This document shows, in pieces, positions 6,021 to 13,726 of a DNA stretch of 14,479 bases. Numbering within the stretch: the stretch's first letter is position 1; each line of letters begins with the position of its first letter. The translations under genes were made by a program, and so were the position numbers. The notes beneath the pieces are model-generated. The model was not told where the DNA came from and ran no database searches. It saw nothing but the letters and a program-made list of their open reading frames with translations. The DNA comes from an uncultured Gemmatimonadota bacterium (lineage in GTDB: Bacteria > Gemmatimonadota > Gemmatimonadetes > Gemmatimonadales > Gemmatimonadaceae): NCBI GenBank assembly GCA_946479015.1, contig CAMLEQ010000042.1, positions 1 through 14,479 on the forward strand, written 5' to 3'.

Positions 6021-6833
6021 GTGATCAGCATCCTGCGGAAGGACACGCACGCCGTGATTCGCGAGCTGGACGCCGAGTCGCTCGCCGGCGCGCGGCTCGA
6101 TGGCGTGCGGCTGGACTGGGCGCTCCTCCCCGGTGCGGAGCTGTGTGGGGCGAGCTTCGTCGGGGCGGACCTGTGCATCGCCGACCTGAGAGGGGCGAAG
6201 CTGCGCGATGCCACCATGGTGGGGGTGGACGCGAGCGGCGCGGACTTCACCGGCGCCGACCTGCGCGGTGCCGACCTCACCGATGCGCGCCTCAAGTTCG
6301 CGACCTTCGCCGGCGCGGACCTCTCCGGGGCGAAGATGGAGCGCGCGCATCTGCTGCTGGCCAGGCTCGGCGGCGCGATCATGCGGGACGCGCGGCTCGA
6401 TCACGCCGATCTCTCGCACGCCGACCTGGCGCGGGCGTCGCTCGTGGGCGCCGATCTGGGCTCCGCCGACCTCGCCTTCACCGATCTCTCCCACGCCGCC
6501 CTCGACTTCGCGTCGCTCGCGAGAGCGAACCTGCGCGGGACGGTGCTGCGCGGCGCGAGCCTGCGCCGGGCCGACCTGCTCATGACGCTGCTCGACGGGG
6601 TGGCGCTCGCCGGCGCGGACCTCGGCGAAGCGGTGATCGGGCGCGCCGTGTTCGCGAACTGCGTGGACCTGTGCGAGGCGCGCGGGCTCGATCAGGTGCG
6701 CGCGCCGGAGCCGGCGTCGGTGGACATCGCCACGCTGCGCGCGGCGGGGAGCGAGGCGTCGCGCATTCTCGCGCTCGCAGGGGTGGCGCCGGGGCTCGAG
6801 AGCGCGCCGGTGGGGGAGCCCGCGCGCGGGTGA
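6021..6833 (+). CDS. Pentapeptide-repeat protein
   Basis: From residue 20 to about 215 the 270-residue product is built of tandem pentapeptides of the A(D/N)LXX type, for example GADLRGADLTDARL and HADLSHADLARASL. Such repeats fold into a right-handed quadrilateral beta-helix. A short non-repeat N-terminus precedes the helix and a tail of about 50 residues without repeats follows, including Cys and Ala-rich stretches. There is no signal peptide, so it is probably cytoplasmic. Some family members (Qnr, MfpA) mimic DNA and bind gyrase, but most have no known role and nothing here identifies one. The start is uncertain: the frame is open from GTG 5925, but GGAGGG at 6010-6015 is well placed for GTG 6021, which also removes a basic N-terminal extension unlike the rest. 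It converges on the anti-sigma gene, with stop codons 13 bases apart. Confidence 0.85.
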   Translation: MISILRKDTHAVIRELDAESLAGARLDGVRLDWALLPGAELCGASFVGADLCIADLRGAKLRDATMVGVDASGADFTGADLRGADLTDARLKFATFAGADLSGAKMERAHLLLARLGGAIMRDARLDHADLSHADLARASLVGADLGSADLAFTDLSHAALDFASLARANLRGTVLRGASLRRADLLMTLLDGVALAGADLGEAVIGRAVFANCVDLCEARGLDQVRAPEPASVDIATLRAAGSEASRILALAGVAPGLESAPVGEPARG

Positions 6834-6849
6834 GCGGCGGCTCCGCTCA
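6831..6849. terminator. Hairpin built from two convergent stop codons
   Basis: TGAGCGG (6831-6837) and CCGCTCA (6843-6849) are perfect complements around a five-base loop. The TGA of the pentapeptide gene and the TGA of the anti-sigma gene form the outer ends of the two arms. The 7-bp stem lacks a T tract, so it is a weak shared terminator at best. Confidence 0.4.
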
Positions 6850-7122
6850 GTCGCGCGTCGCCGCCCGCGCCGCCGCGAACACGGCGCTCACCCGCCGCTC
6901 GAGATCCGCGGGCACCGCGATCCGCCGGAGCTTCGTCCGCAGTTCCGCGAGCATGCGCGCCTCGAACGCGAATGCGCCGGCGCACGCGGCGCACGTCTCG
7001 AGGTGCGCGCGCACCATCCCGATCTCGTGCGCCCCGAGCTCGCGGTCCACGAAGTCATCGAGCTTGCGCGCCGTCTCCTCGCACGTGTAGCGATCCACGT
7101 GCGGCCGGTGATCGTGCGTCAT
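6847..7122 (-). CDS. Zinc-binding anti-sigma factor, soluble, RsrA-like
   Basis: The 91-residue protein carries the ZAS anti-sigma motif HLETCAAC (His40, Cys44, Cys47) and an upstream Cys14. The spacing Cys14-26-His40-4-Cys44-3-Cys47 equals, from memory, that of the zinc ligands Cys11, His37, Cys41 and Cys44 of Streptomyces RsrA, a thiol-oxidation sensor that releases its sigma factor when its cysteines form a disulfide. There is no transmembrane segment, so like RsrA it should be cytoplasmic. The rest (about 48-91) is alanine- and arginine-rich helix. Its start codon overlaps the sigma factor stop codon in an ATGA arrangement at 7119-7122, so the two are translationally coupled. Role by context: holds the adjacent ECF sigma factor inactive until the zinc centre is oxidised. 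The redox part is inference; the anti-sigma call is strong. Confidence 0.88.
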   Translation of the reverse strand: MTHDHRPHVDRYTCEETARKLDDFVDRELGAHEIGMVRAHLETCAACAGAFAFEARMLAELRTKLRRIAVPADLERRVSAVFAAARAATRD

Positions 7123-7712
7123 CGCGCGCCCTCCGCGGTCGTGGCCATTCGCGCGGCGACCAGCCCCTGGTCGAGCGCCAGCTCCCAGAGCTGCTTCTGG
7201 AGCATGCGGCGCCCCCGGTGCAGCCGTGACCGCACGGTCCCCACCGGAATGCCCAACACGTCGGCGATCTCCTGGTATGCCACGTCGTCGATGAAGTAGA
7301 GCGTGCACACCGCGCGGTATTCCTCGGGGAGCAGCTGGAGCGCGGCCGCCACCTGCTCCGATTGCAGCCGGCCGAGCGTGTCGGCCACTGGATCGCCCCC
7401 CATGTCCGCCCCCGACTCCGCCGCGCGCAGCAGCAGGTAGTGCTCGGACGCCTCCTCCAGCCCGTGCGATCCGCGATCCGCCGCGCGGCGGCGGTAGCTC
7501 GAGTAGAAGCAGTTGTACAGGATGCGGAAGAACCACGCCTTGAAGTTGCTCCCGGCCTGGAACGTCCCCACGCCGCGTAGCGCATGGAGCGCCGCGTCCT
7601 GCACCAGGTCCTCGGCGTCGGCGCGATTGCGCGTGAGGTTCAGCGCCACGCCGTACGCCTTCGGCAGGAGCGGGCGAAGCAGTTGCTCGAGGGAATCCGC
7701 GTCCAGCGGCAT
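7119..7712 (-). CDS. ECF-family RNA polymerase sigma factor (SigR/RpoE-like)
   Basis: A 197-residue sigma-70 family protein with only regions 2 and 4. Region 2 (about 12-79) contains the core-binding segment DAEDLVQDAALHALRG (32-47) and the -10-contact stretch FKAWFFRILYNCFYSSYRRR (57-76). Region 4 (about 118-172) contains LPEEYRAVCTLYFIDDVAY and the helix-turn-helix EIADVLGIPVGTVRSRLHRG (148-167). The ATG at 7712 is preceded by GGGAGG (7726-7721) at ideal distance. The gene overlaps the anti-sigma gene by four bases. Upstream on the same strand lies a SigR-type promoter, suggesting positive autoregulation. The partner protein looks like RsrA, so oxidative or disulfide stress is the likely trigger. 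The divergent RND efflux operon is an obvious regulon candidate, but I see no matching promoter in front of it. Confidence 0.93.
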   Translation of the reverse strand: MPLDADSLEQLLRPLLPKAYGVALNLTRNRADAEDLVQDAALHALRGVGTFQAGSNFKAWFFRILYNCFYSSYRRRAADRGSHGLEEASEHYLLLRAAESGADMGGDPVADTLGRLQSEQVAAALQLLPEEYRAVCTLYFIDDVAYQEIADVLGIPVGTVRSRLHRGRRMLQKQLWELALDQGLVAARMATTAEGAR

Positions 7713-7877
7713 CGAGGCACCTCCCGGGAGACGGCTGCTGTAACTCCGCGTCGCGTCGGCTGGTTCCCGTGGACAGCAGGCGCATCAGGTTGCGCTGGCG
7801 CTCCCGCGCCACACATTAGCGCACTGCCACCATCCGGTATCTTTCAGCGCCGTAACCCGGAGCCGCTGCGCTCCAGG
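7713..7877. other. Divergent promoter region between sigma operon and efflux operon
   Basis: The 165 bp hold the ECF-type promoter of the sigma gene on the minus strand and a small 6-bp hairpin (7796-7801 with 7806-7811). For the plus-strand efflux operon only a weak housekeeping-like candidate is visible (TTAGCG about 7816, TATCTT about 7838). No second GGAAC-N18-GTT pattern was seen on the plus strand. Confidence 0.4.
7742..7768 (-). promoter_or_regulatory. SigR/SigH-type ECF promoter for the sigma/anti-sigma operon
   Basis: On the minus strand GGGAAC (7768-7763) is followed after exactly 18 bases by GTT (7744-7742). SigR of Streptomyces and SigH of Mycobacterium recognise GGAAT/C-type -35 and GTT -10 elements at about this spacing. 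The GTT ends 29 bases before the sigma start codon, leaving a short leader with the ribosome binding site. Autoactivation is inferred. Confidence 0.6.
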
Positions 7878-9356
7878 ATGTCGATGTCCGGCATGCGGAC
7901 CATGGCGACAATCGAAGGAATCGCGCTCGGAGTGGCGCTCGCGCTCGCGGCCACGGGGTGCGTGCGGTACCGTCCCGCGCCCATCGCGCCGGGCCAGGGC
8001 CTGGCCACTCTCGAGCGGCGCTCGCTCTCCGATTCGGGGCTGTGCGCCTTCGTCGCGCGCAACCTCACGGCGGGACGTGCGTCCGACACCACCCCGCCGG
8101 CGGACACGACGCGTCCGTGGGACCTCGGCGCGCTCACGCTCGCGGCATTCTATTATAGTCCCGACCTCGACGTGGCGCGGGCGCGGTGGGCGATCGCTCG
8201 GGCGGGGGTGGTGACCGCCGGGGCGCGTCCGAACCCGACGATCTCGGCCGTTCCGGGACGCGTGGTGCACCAGAGCGCCGCGGCAGCGGAGGTCGAGCGC
8301 GGGGTGAGTCCGTGGACGCTGGCGCTCGACCTCGACGTCCCGCTCGAGCTCTTTCACCGCCGGGGCTACCGCATCGCGCAGGCACGACACCTCGCCGACT
8401 CGGCGCGCTTCGGCATCGCCCAGACCGCGTGGGAGGTGCGCGACCGCACGCGCGGCGCGCTCCTCGACCTCGGCGACGCCCGCGCGCGCGACACGGTGCA
8501 GCGCGCGCTCGTCGCCGCGCGCGACGACCTGGTGCGGCTGCTCGAGCACCGGCTCGCCGCGGGCGAGGCCTCGCAGCTCGACGTCTCGCGCGAGCGCACG
8601 CTCAGGGATCGCGCGCGCCTCGACCTGCGCGCGATCGAGCGCGCAGCGGCCGAAGCGCGGAGCGGACTGGCCACCGCGATCGGCGTGCCCGCCGAGGCGC
8701 TCGATGCGATCGCCATCGATCCGCATCTCGCGACGCCCTCTCCCGCCGCGCTCCCTCCGGCCGACTCGCTGCGGCGGCTGGCGCTGCTCGGCCGCGCCGA
8801 CGTGCTCGCCCTGCTGGCGGAGTACGAGGCCGCCGAGTCCGCGCTCGCCCTCGAGGTGGCGCGGCAGTATCCCGATCTGCACCGGCTCCCCGGGCTCTCG
8901 TGGGATCGCGGCGACGAGATCTTCAGCGTGGGTGCATCGGCGGTGCTTCCGCTGCTCTCGCGCAATCGCGGCCCGATCTTCGAGGCGATGGCGCGCCGTC
9001 GGGAAACCGCCGCTCGCGTGCTCCAGCGCCAGGCGATCGTGCTCGGGGAGCTGGACAGCGCGCTCGCCGGCTACCGGGCCGCCTCGGCGGCCGTGACGGA
9101 CGCCGACTCGCTGATTGCCGGCGCGCGGCGCGCGGAGGCCGCGGTCGAGGCGCAGCTCAGGGCCGGGGAGGCCGATCGCGTCGCGCTGGTGAGCATGCAG
9201 ATCGAGGTCGCGACGAGCGAGCTCGCGCGGCTCGACGCCGTCGCGGCGCAGCGGCGCTCGCTGGGCCGGTTGGAAGACGCCGTGCAGCGCCCGCTCGCCG
9301 GCGAGCCCATACCGCGGACGGATGCCGGCCCACCACCAGGGAGGCAGCAACGGTGA
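7878..9356 (+). CDS. TolC/CzcC-family outer-membrane efflux lipoprotein
   Basis: The roughly 492-residue protein has a hydrophobic signal segment ending in ATGC, with Cys28 as likely lipid anchor (CusC/CzcC proteins are lipoproteins). It then has two TolC-type repeats rich in long alpha-helical coiled coil: DLGALTLAAFYYSPDLDVARARWAIARA near the start of the mature domain, GARPNPTIS, and paired helices in each half. It would form the trimeric outer-membrane duct of the RND complex encoded downstream. Four in-frame ATGs at 7878, 7884, 7893 and 7902 make the exact start uncertain; AGGA at 7875-7878 would suit ATG 7884. The open frame extends upstream to 7584 but that part lies antisense to the sigma gene. 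The stop codon overlaps the adaptor start by four bases (GTGA). First gene of a three-gene operon. Confidence 0.88.
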   Translation: MSMSGMRTMATIEGIALGVALALAATGCVRYRPAPIAPGQGLATLERRSLSDSGLCAFVARNLTAGRASDTTPPADTTRPWDLGALTLAAFYYSPDLDVARARWAIARAGVVTAGARPNPTISAVPGRVVHQSAAAAEVERGVSPWTLALDLDVPLELFHRRGYRIAQARHLADSARFGIAQTAWEVRDRTRGALLDLGDARARDTVQRALVAARDDLVRLLEHRLAAGEASQLDVSRERTLRDRARLDLRAIERAAAEARSGLATAIGVPAEALDAIAIDPHLATPSPAALPPADSLRRLALLGRADVLALLAEYEAAESALALEVARQYPDLHRLPGLSWDRGDEIFSVGASAVLPLLSRNRGPIFEAMARRRETAARVLQRQAIVLGELDSALAGYRAASAAVTDADSLIAGARRAEAAVEAQLRAGEADRVALVSMQIEVATSELARLDAVAAQRRSLGRLEDAVQRPLAGEPIPRTDAGPPPGRQQR

Positions 9357-10567
9357 ACGAGCGCGAGGATCCGGAAACGCGATCGCCTGACTACCAGCAC
9401 CCCACCGGCGGTCATGCGCGGAGCCGCGGCGCCGTCGTCGCCATCGTCGCGGCCGTGCTGCTCGCGGCCCTGATCGTCTGGGGGTACGTGGCCAGCCGCA
9501 GCGAGGCCGCTCGCGCGCGAGACACCGAGACGCCCGGCGCCGCCCCGTCGCGCACGCGCACGGTGGACGGGGAGACGGTGGTCGAGATGGGCGCGCGAGC
9601 GCGGGAGCGGGGCGGGATCGTGGTGGCCCCCGCGCCAGCCAGCGGCGGCGGCGGCGTGACCGGCTACGGACGCGTGATCCCGCTCGACACGCTGGCCGCG
9701 CTGCACGACGAGTACGTGTCGGCGCGGAGTGCGGCCGCGCAGGCCGGAGCGCGCGCCGAGGCGTCGCGACGCGAGTACGATCGGCTGTCGGCGCTGCACG
9801 CCGACGAGCAGAACGTCTCGGCGCGCGCGGTGGAGGAAGCGCGTGCGGCGATGCTCGCCGACCAGGCCGCGCTTGCCGCCGCCGCCGCCCCCGCGCGCAC
9901 GCTCGCCGCGGCGGCGCGGCAGGATTGGGGGGCGGTGGTGGGGGACTGGATCACGCGGGGCTCTGCCGAGCTCGGGCGGCTGATGGATGGGCGCGACGTG
10001 CTGGTGCAGGTGACCGTCCCCTTCGGCGCGATCGGCGGCGCGGCGCACGCCGGGGCGGCGCTCAGGGGAGGGGACACGAGCGCGGCGGCGATCTCGCGTG
10101 AGCGAGCCGAGAGCACCGCCGCGAGCTCCGAGCTTCCGCCGCGCCGCGCGCGGCTGGAGACGGGCCCAGGCGCCACCGTCGATGCCCGGTACATCTCCGT
10201 GGCCGCCCGCGCGGATCCGGCGATCCAGGGGCCGAGCTTCTACTACGTGGCCGCCGCGTCGCCGACGCTGATCCCGGGGATGAACGTCACCGCGGTGCTC
10301 GCCGGCGACGCACGCGCCGCGCGCGGCGCCGCCATCCCCGACTCCGCCATCGTGTGGACCGACGGCGCGCCGTGGGTCTACGTGCAGCTCGACTCCGCGA
10401 CCTTCGTCAGGCGGCGCGTCGCGATCGGCGTGCCGGCCGTCACCGGCGGCTCCTTCGTGACGACGATCGCGCCCGGCACGCCGATCGTCGTGCGGGGCGC
10501 GCAGGTGCTGTTGTCCGAGGAGCTCCGCTCCCGCATCCAGGGGAGCGGCGACGAGGACGAGTCGTGA
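9353..10567 (+). CDS. RND efflux periplasmic adaptor (membrane fusion protein), atypical
   Basis: The 404-residue product has a single N-terminal membrane anchor (about 26-47) and no lipobox. A helical hairpin region (about 116-185) follows, very rich in Ala, Arg and Glu. A later beta-rich part includes DVLVQVTVPFG, YYVAAASPTLIPGMNVTAVL and IPDSAIVWTDGAPWVYVQL (the beta-barrel and membrane-proximal domains of HlyD-type adaptors), then VVRGAQVLLSEELRS near the end. It links the inner-membrane pump to the TolC-like duct. The GTG start at 9353 has AGGGAGG eight bases upstream and overlaps the tolC-like stop codon. The gene ends one base into the pump ATG (TGATG). Oddly, the two half-motifs of a biotinyl-lipoyl domain that should flank the helical hairpin are not evident. 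The adaptor call rests on order, architecture and the C-terminal motifs. Confidence 0.82.
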   Translation: MNEREDPETRSPDYQHPTGGHARSRGAVVAIVAAVLLAALIVWGYVASRSEAARARDTETPGAAPSRTRTVDGETVVEMGARARERGGIVVAPAPASGGGGVTGYGRVIPLDTLAALHDEYVSARSAAAQAGARAEASRREYDRLSALHADEQNVSARAVEEARAAMLADQAALAAAAAPARTLAAAARQDWGAVVGDWITRGSAELGRLMDGRDVLVQVTVPFGAIGGAAHAGAALRGGDTSAAAISRERAESTAASSELPPRRARLETGPGATVDARYISVAARADPAIQGPSFYYVAAASPTLIPGMNVTAVLAGDARAARGAAIPDSAIVWTDGAPWVYVQLDSATFVRRRVAIGVPAVTGGSFVTTIAPGTPIVVRGAQVLLSEELRSRIQGSGDEDES

Positions 10568-13500
10568 TGCACGGCGGCCTGCTCGGCGCGGTGGTCCGCT
10601 TCGCGGTCCGCTTCCGCGGCGTCGTTATCTCGCTGGCGGCGATCCTCCTCGCGTACGGCGTGGTGTCGCTCACGCACGCGCGCTACGATGTGTTTCCCGA
10701 GTTCGCGCCCCCCGAGGTGTCGATCCAGACGGAGGCGCCGGGGCTCGCCCCCGAGCAGGTGGAGCTGTTGGTGACGCAGCCGATCGAGAACGCCATCAAC
10801 GGCACGCCGGGACTCGCGCGCCTCCGCTCGTCGTCGATCCAGGGGATCTCCGTCATCACGATCGTCTTCGACCCGAGGAGCGACATCTACCGCGACCGGC
10901 AGCTCGTGGCGGAGCGGCTGAACGAGGTCGCGGGGACGCTCCCGCAGGGGATCGAGGCGCCGCGCATCACGCCGCTCACGTCGTCCACGGCCACGGTGCT
11001 CATCGCCGGCGTCACATCGACGACGCGCTCACTGATGGATTTGCGGACGGCAGTAGACTGGATGGTCAAGCCGCGCCTGCTCGGCGTGCGCGGCGTCGCC
11101 GACGTCGCGGTGTTCGGCGGAGAGGTGCGCCAGGTGCAGATCCAGGTGCACCCCGACCGCCTGGTGCGCTACGGGCTCGCGCTCGAGGACGTGCTCCGCG
11201 CGGCGCCGAGGGCCACCGGACTCCAGGGCGCGGGGTTCGTCGAGACCGCGAACCAGCGCCTCGTGCTCCAGACCGCGGGGCAGCCGCTCGCCCCCGAGGA
11301 GGTGGCGCAGACGGTGATCGCGTCGCCGAACGGCGTGCCCGTGCGGCTGCGCGACGTCGCCGACGTGGTGGCCGCTCCCGCGCCGCGGTTCGGCGCCGCG
11401 ACGATCATGGGGCGGGAGGGCGTCTCGATGCTCATCGAGGCGCAGTTCGGCGCGAACACCGTGGACGTCACGCGCGGCGTCGAGGGCGCGCTGGCCGAGC
11501 TCCGCCCGACGCTCGCCGCGCAGGGGATCGAGCTGCGGACGGATGTGTTCCGGCCGGCCAACTTCATCATGACGGCGGTCGGCAACGTGCGCTCGGCGCT
11601 GCTGCTCGGCGGCGTGCTGGTGGTCGTGGTGCTCTTCCTGTTCCTGTTCGACCTGCGCATCGCCGCGATCTCGGCGACGGCGATCCCGCTGTCGCTGCTC
11701 GCGGCGGTGGTGGTGCTCGATCGCCTGGGGCTCACGCTCAACACGATGACGCTCGGCGGGCTGGCGATCGCGATCGGCGAGGTGGTGGACGACGCGGTGA
11801 TCGACGTGGAGAACATCGCCCGCCGGCTGCGCGAGAACCGGCGCCGCGCGGAGCCCCTGCCGGTGGGGCGCGTGGTGCTCGATGCGTCGCTCGAGGTGCG
11901 GAGCGCGGTGGTGTACGCGACGTTCGCCGTCATCCTCGTCTTCCTCCCCGTGCTCGCGCTCTCGGGGGTGGCGGGGCGGCTGTTCGCGCCGCTCGGGATG
12001 GCGTACATCCTGTCGGTGCTCGCCTCCCTCGTCGTCGCGCTCACGGTGACGCCGGCGCTGGCGATGCTCCTGCTCTCGCGGCGCGAGGTGAGCGACCGCG
12101 AGCCGCCGGTAGTGCGCTGGGCGAAGACGCGCTACGTGGCGCTGCTGCGCCGCGTGGAGGCGCGGCCGCGCCCCGTGCTCGCCGCCGCCGGCGCGCTCAC
12201 GGCGCTCGCGCTGCTGCTCCTTCCGTTCTTCGGCGGGAGCTTCCTCCCCGAGCTCAAGGAGGGGCACTTCATCGTCCACATGACGGCGATCCCCGGCACG
12301 TCGCTCGAGCAGTCCGTCCGCCTCGGCGACAGCGTCACGGCGGCGCTGCGCAAGCTGTCGGTGGTGCGGCTCGTGGAGCAGGAGGCGGGGCGCGCCGAGG
12401 CGTTCACAGACGTGCACGGGCCGCACCTGAGCGAGATCAACGTCGATCTCGTGCCGCTGAGCAGCGACCTGGCCAGGACCGCGGGGGACAGCATCCGCCG
12501 CGCGCTCTCAGGCATCCCCGGCGCGAGCTTCTCGGTGAACACCTTCCTCACCGAGCGGGTGGAGGAGACGCTGAGCGGCTACACGGCGGCGGTGGTGGTG
12601 AACGTGTTCGGCAACGACCTCCCCGCGATCGACGCCGCGGCGCAGCGCGTGGCCGAGGTGCTCCAGCGGGTGCCGGGGGCGACGGGAGTGGAGCTCCAGA
12701 GCCCGCCGGGCAACCCGCAGCTCACCATCCGGCTGCGCCCCGACGCGCTGCTGCGCTGGGGGTTCGATCCCGTGGACGTGCTGGCGGCGATCCGCACGGC
12801 GTATCAGGGGGACGTGGTGGGGCAGGTCTACGAGGGGAACCGCGTGTTCGACGTGACGGTGACGCTCGATCCGTCGATTCGCGACCGCGTGGAGTGGATC
12901 GGCCAGCTTCCGCTGCGCAACGCGCGGGGCACGTACGTGCACCTGGGGCAGCTCGCCGACATCACCGAGGGATCCGGCCGCTACCAGGTGCAGCACGTCG
13001 GCGCGCGGCGCGTGCAGACGATCACCACCAACGTGGCGGGTGGCGACGTGACGAGCTTCGTGGCCGAGGCGCGGCGGCGGATCGCGGCGCAGGTGCACCT
13101 GCCGTCCGGGGTCTACCTCGAGTGGAGCGGCCAGGCGGAGGCGCAGGCGCAGTCGCGGCGCGATCTGCTGCTCGACTCGCTCGTGGCCGGGGCCGGCGTG
13201 CTGCTCCTGCTGTCGATGGTCACGGGGAACCGGCGCAACCTGCTGCTCGTGCTGGCGAACGTCCCGTTCGCGCTCGTCGGCGGCGTGCTGGCGGTGTTCG
13301 CCACCGGCGGGCTGCTCACGCTGGGGAGCCTGGTGGGGTTCGTGACGCTGTTCGGGATCACGCTCCGCAACTCGATCATGATGATCTCGCATTACGAGCA
13401 TCTCGTGGTCGTGGACGGCGAGCCGTGGGGGATCGAGACGGCGATTCACGGTGCGGCCGACCGGCTGGCGCCGATCCTCATGACGTCGATCGTGACGGCG

Positions 13501-13686
13501 CTCGGGCTGCTGCCGCTGGCGATCGGCATGAACGCGCCGGGGCGGGAGATCGAGGGGCCGATGGCGCTGGTGATCCTGGGCGGGCTGGCGACGTCGATGG
13601 CGCTCAACCTGCTCGTGCTCCCCGCGCTGGCGCTGCGCTACGGGCGCTTCGGGGCCACGGCGGACGACCTTCGTTCCCCGATGTGA
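10567..13686 (+). CDS. Heavy-metal-efflux-type RND transporter permease (CusA/CzcA family)
   Basis: The 1039-residue length and layout are those of RND pumps: transmembrane helix 1 (about 16-36), a large periplasmic porter domain beginning with DVFPEFAPPEVSIQTEAPGL (41-60), helices 2-6 (from about 340), a second porter domain from about 560, and a C-terminal helix bundle with LFGITLRNSIMM (928-939). This proton antiporter would export a substrate, in this subfamily usually metal cations, through the adaptor and TolC-like duct encoded just upstream. Helix 4 reads GEVVDDAVIDVEN (404-416), keeping Asp408 and Glu415, which match proton-relay residues of CzcA, while Ala occupies the position of CzcA Asp402. 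The ATG at 10567 shares one base with the adaptor stop codon, and a hairpin terminator follows the gene. The substrate cannot be told: no metal-binding motif is obvious. Confidence 0.94.
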   Translation: MHGGLLGAVVRFAVRFRGVVISLAAILLAYGVVSLTHARYDVFPEFAPPEVSIQTEAPGLAPEQVELLVTQPIENAINGTPGLARLRSSSIQGISVITIVFDPRSDIYRDRQLVAERLNEVAGTLPQGIEAPRITPLTSSTATVLIAGVTSTTRSLMDLRTAVDWMVKPRLLGVRGVADVAVFGGEVRQVQIQVHPDRLVRYGLALEDVLRAAPRATGLQGAGFVETANQRLVLQTAGQPLAPEEVAQTVIASPNGVPVRLRDVADVVAAPAPRFGAATIMGREGVSMLIEAQFGANTVDVTRGVEGALAELRPTLAAQGIELRTDVFRPANFIMTAVGNVRSALLLGGVLVVVVLFLFLFDLRIAAISATAIPLSLLAAVVVLDRLGLTLNTMTLGGLAIAIGEVVDDAVIDVENIARRLRENRRRAEPLPVGRVVLDASLEVRSAVVYATFAVILVFLPVLALSGVAGRLFAPLGMAYILSVLASLVVALTVTPALAMLLLSRREVSDREPPVVRWAKTRYVALLRRVEARPRPVLAAAGALTALALLLLPFFGGSFLPELKEGHFIVHMTAIPGTSLEQSVRLGDSVTAALRKLSVVRLVEQEAGRAEAFTDVHGPHLSEINVDLVPLSSDLARTAGDSIRRALSGIPGASFSVNTFLTERVEETLSGYTAAVVVNVFGNDLPAIDAAAQRVAEVLQRVPGATGVELQSPPGNPQLTIRLRPDALLRWGFDPVDVLAAIRTAYQGDVVGQVYEGNRVFDVTVTLDPSIRDRVEWIGQLPLRNARGTYVHLGQLADITEGSGRYQVQHVGARRVQTITTNVAGGDVTSFVAEARRRIAAQVHLPSGVYLEWSGQAEAQAQSRRDLLLDSLVAGAGVLLLLSMVTGNRRNLLLVLANVPFALVGGVLAVFATGGLLTLGSLVGFVTLFGITLRNSIMMISHYEHLVVVDGEPWGIETAIHGAADRLAPILMTSIVTALGLLPLAIGMNAPGREIEGPMALVILGGLATSMALNLLVLPALALRYGRFGATADDLRSPM

Positions 13687-13688
13687 AA

Positions 13689-13718
13689 CGACCCTGGCCA
13701 GAACGTGGGCCAGGGTCG
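13689..13718. terminator. Bidirectional terminator between efflux operon and Spy-like gene
   Basis: CGACCCTGGCC (13689-13699) pairs perfectly with GGCCAGGGTCG (13708-13718) around an eight-base loop. It lies immediately after the pump stop codon and just beyond the end of the convergent Spy-like gene. AAA precedes it and GGTT follows, so the T tracts are short on both sides. Confidence 0.7.
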
Positions 13719-13726
13719 GTTCGTGC

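Noticed and set aside
8186..9352. Upstream extension of the adaptor frame through the tolC-like gene
   Set aside because: The extension is Arg-rich shadow sequence of another gene. GTG 9353 has a strong ribosome binding site and gives a normal membrane anchor near the N-terminus.
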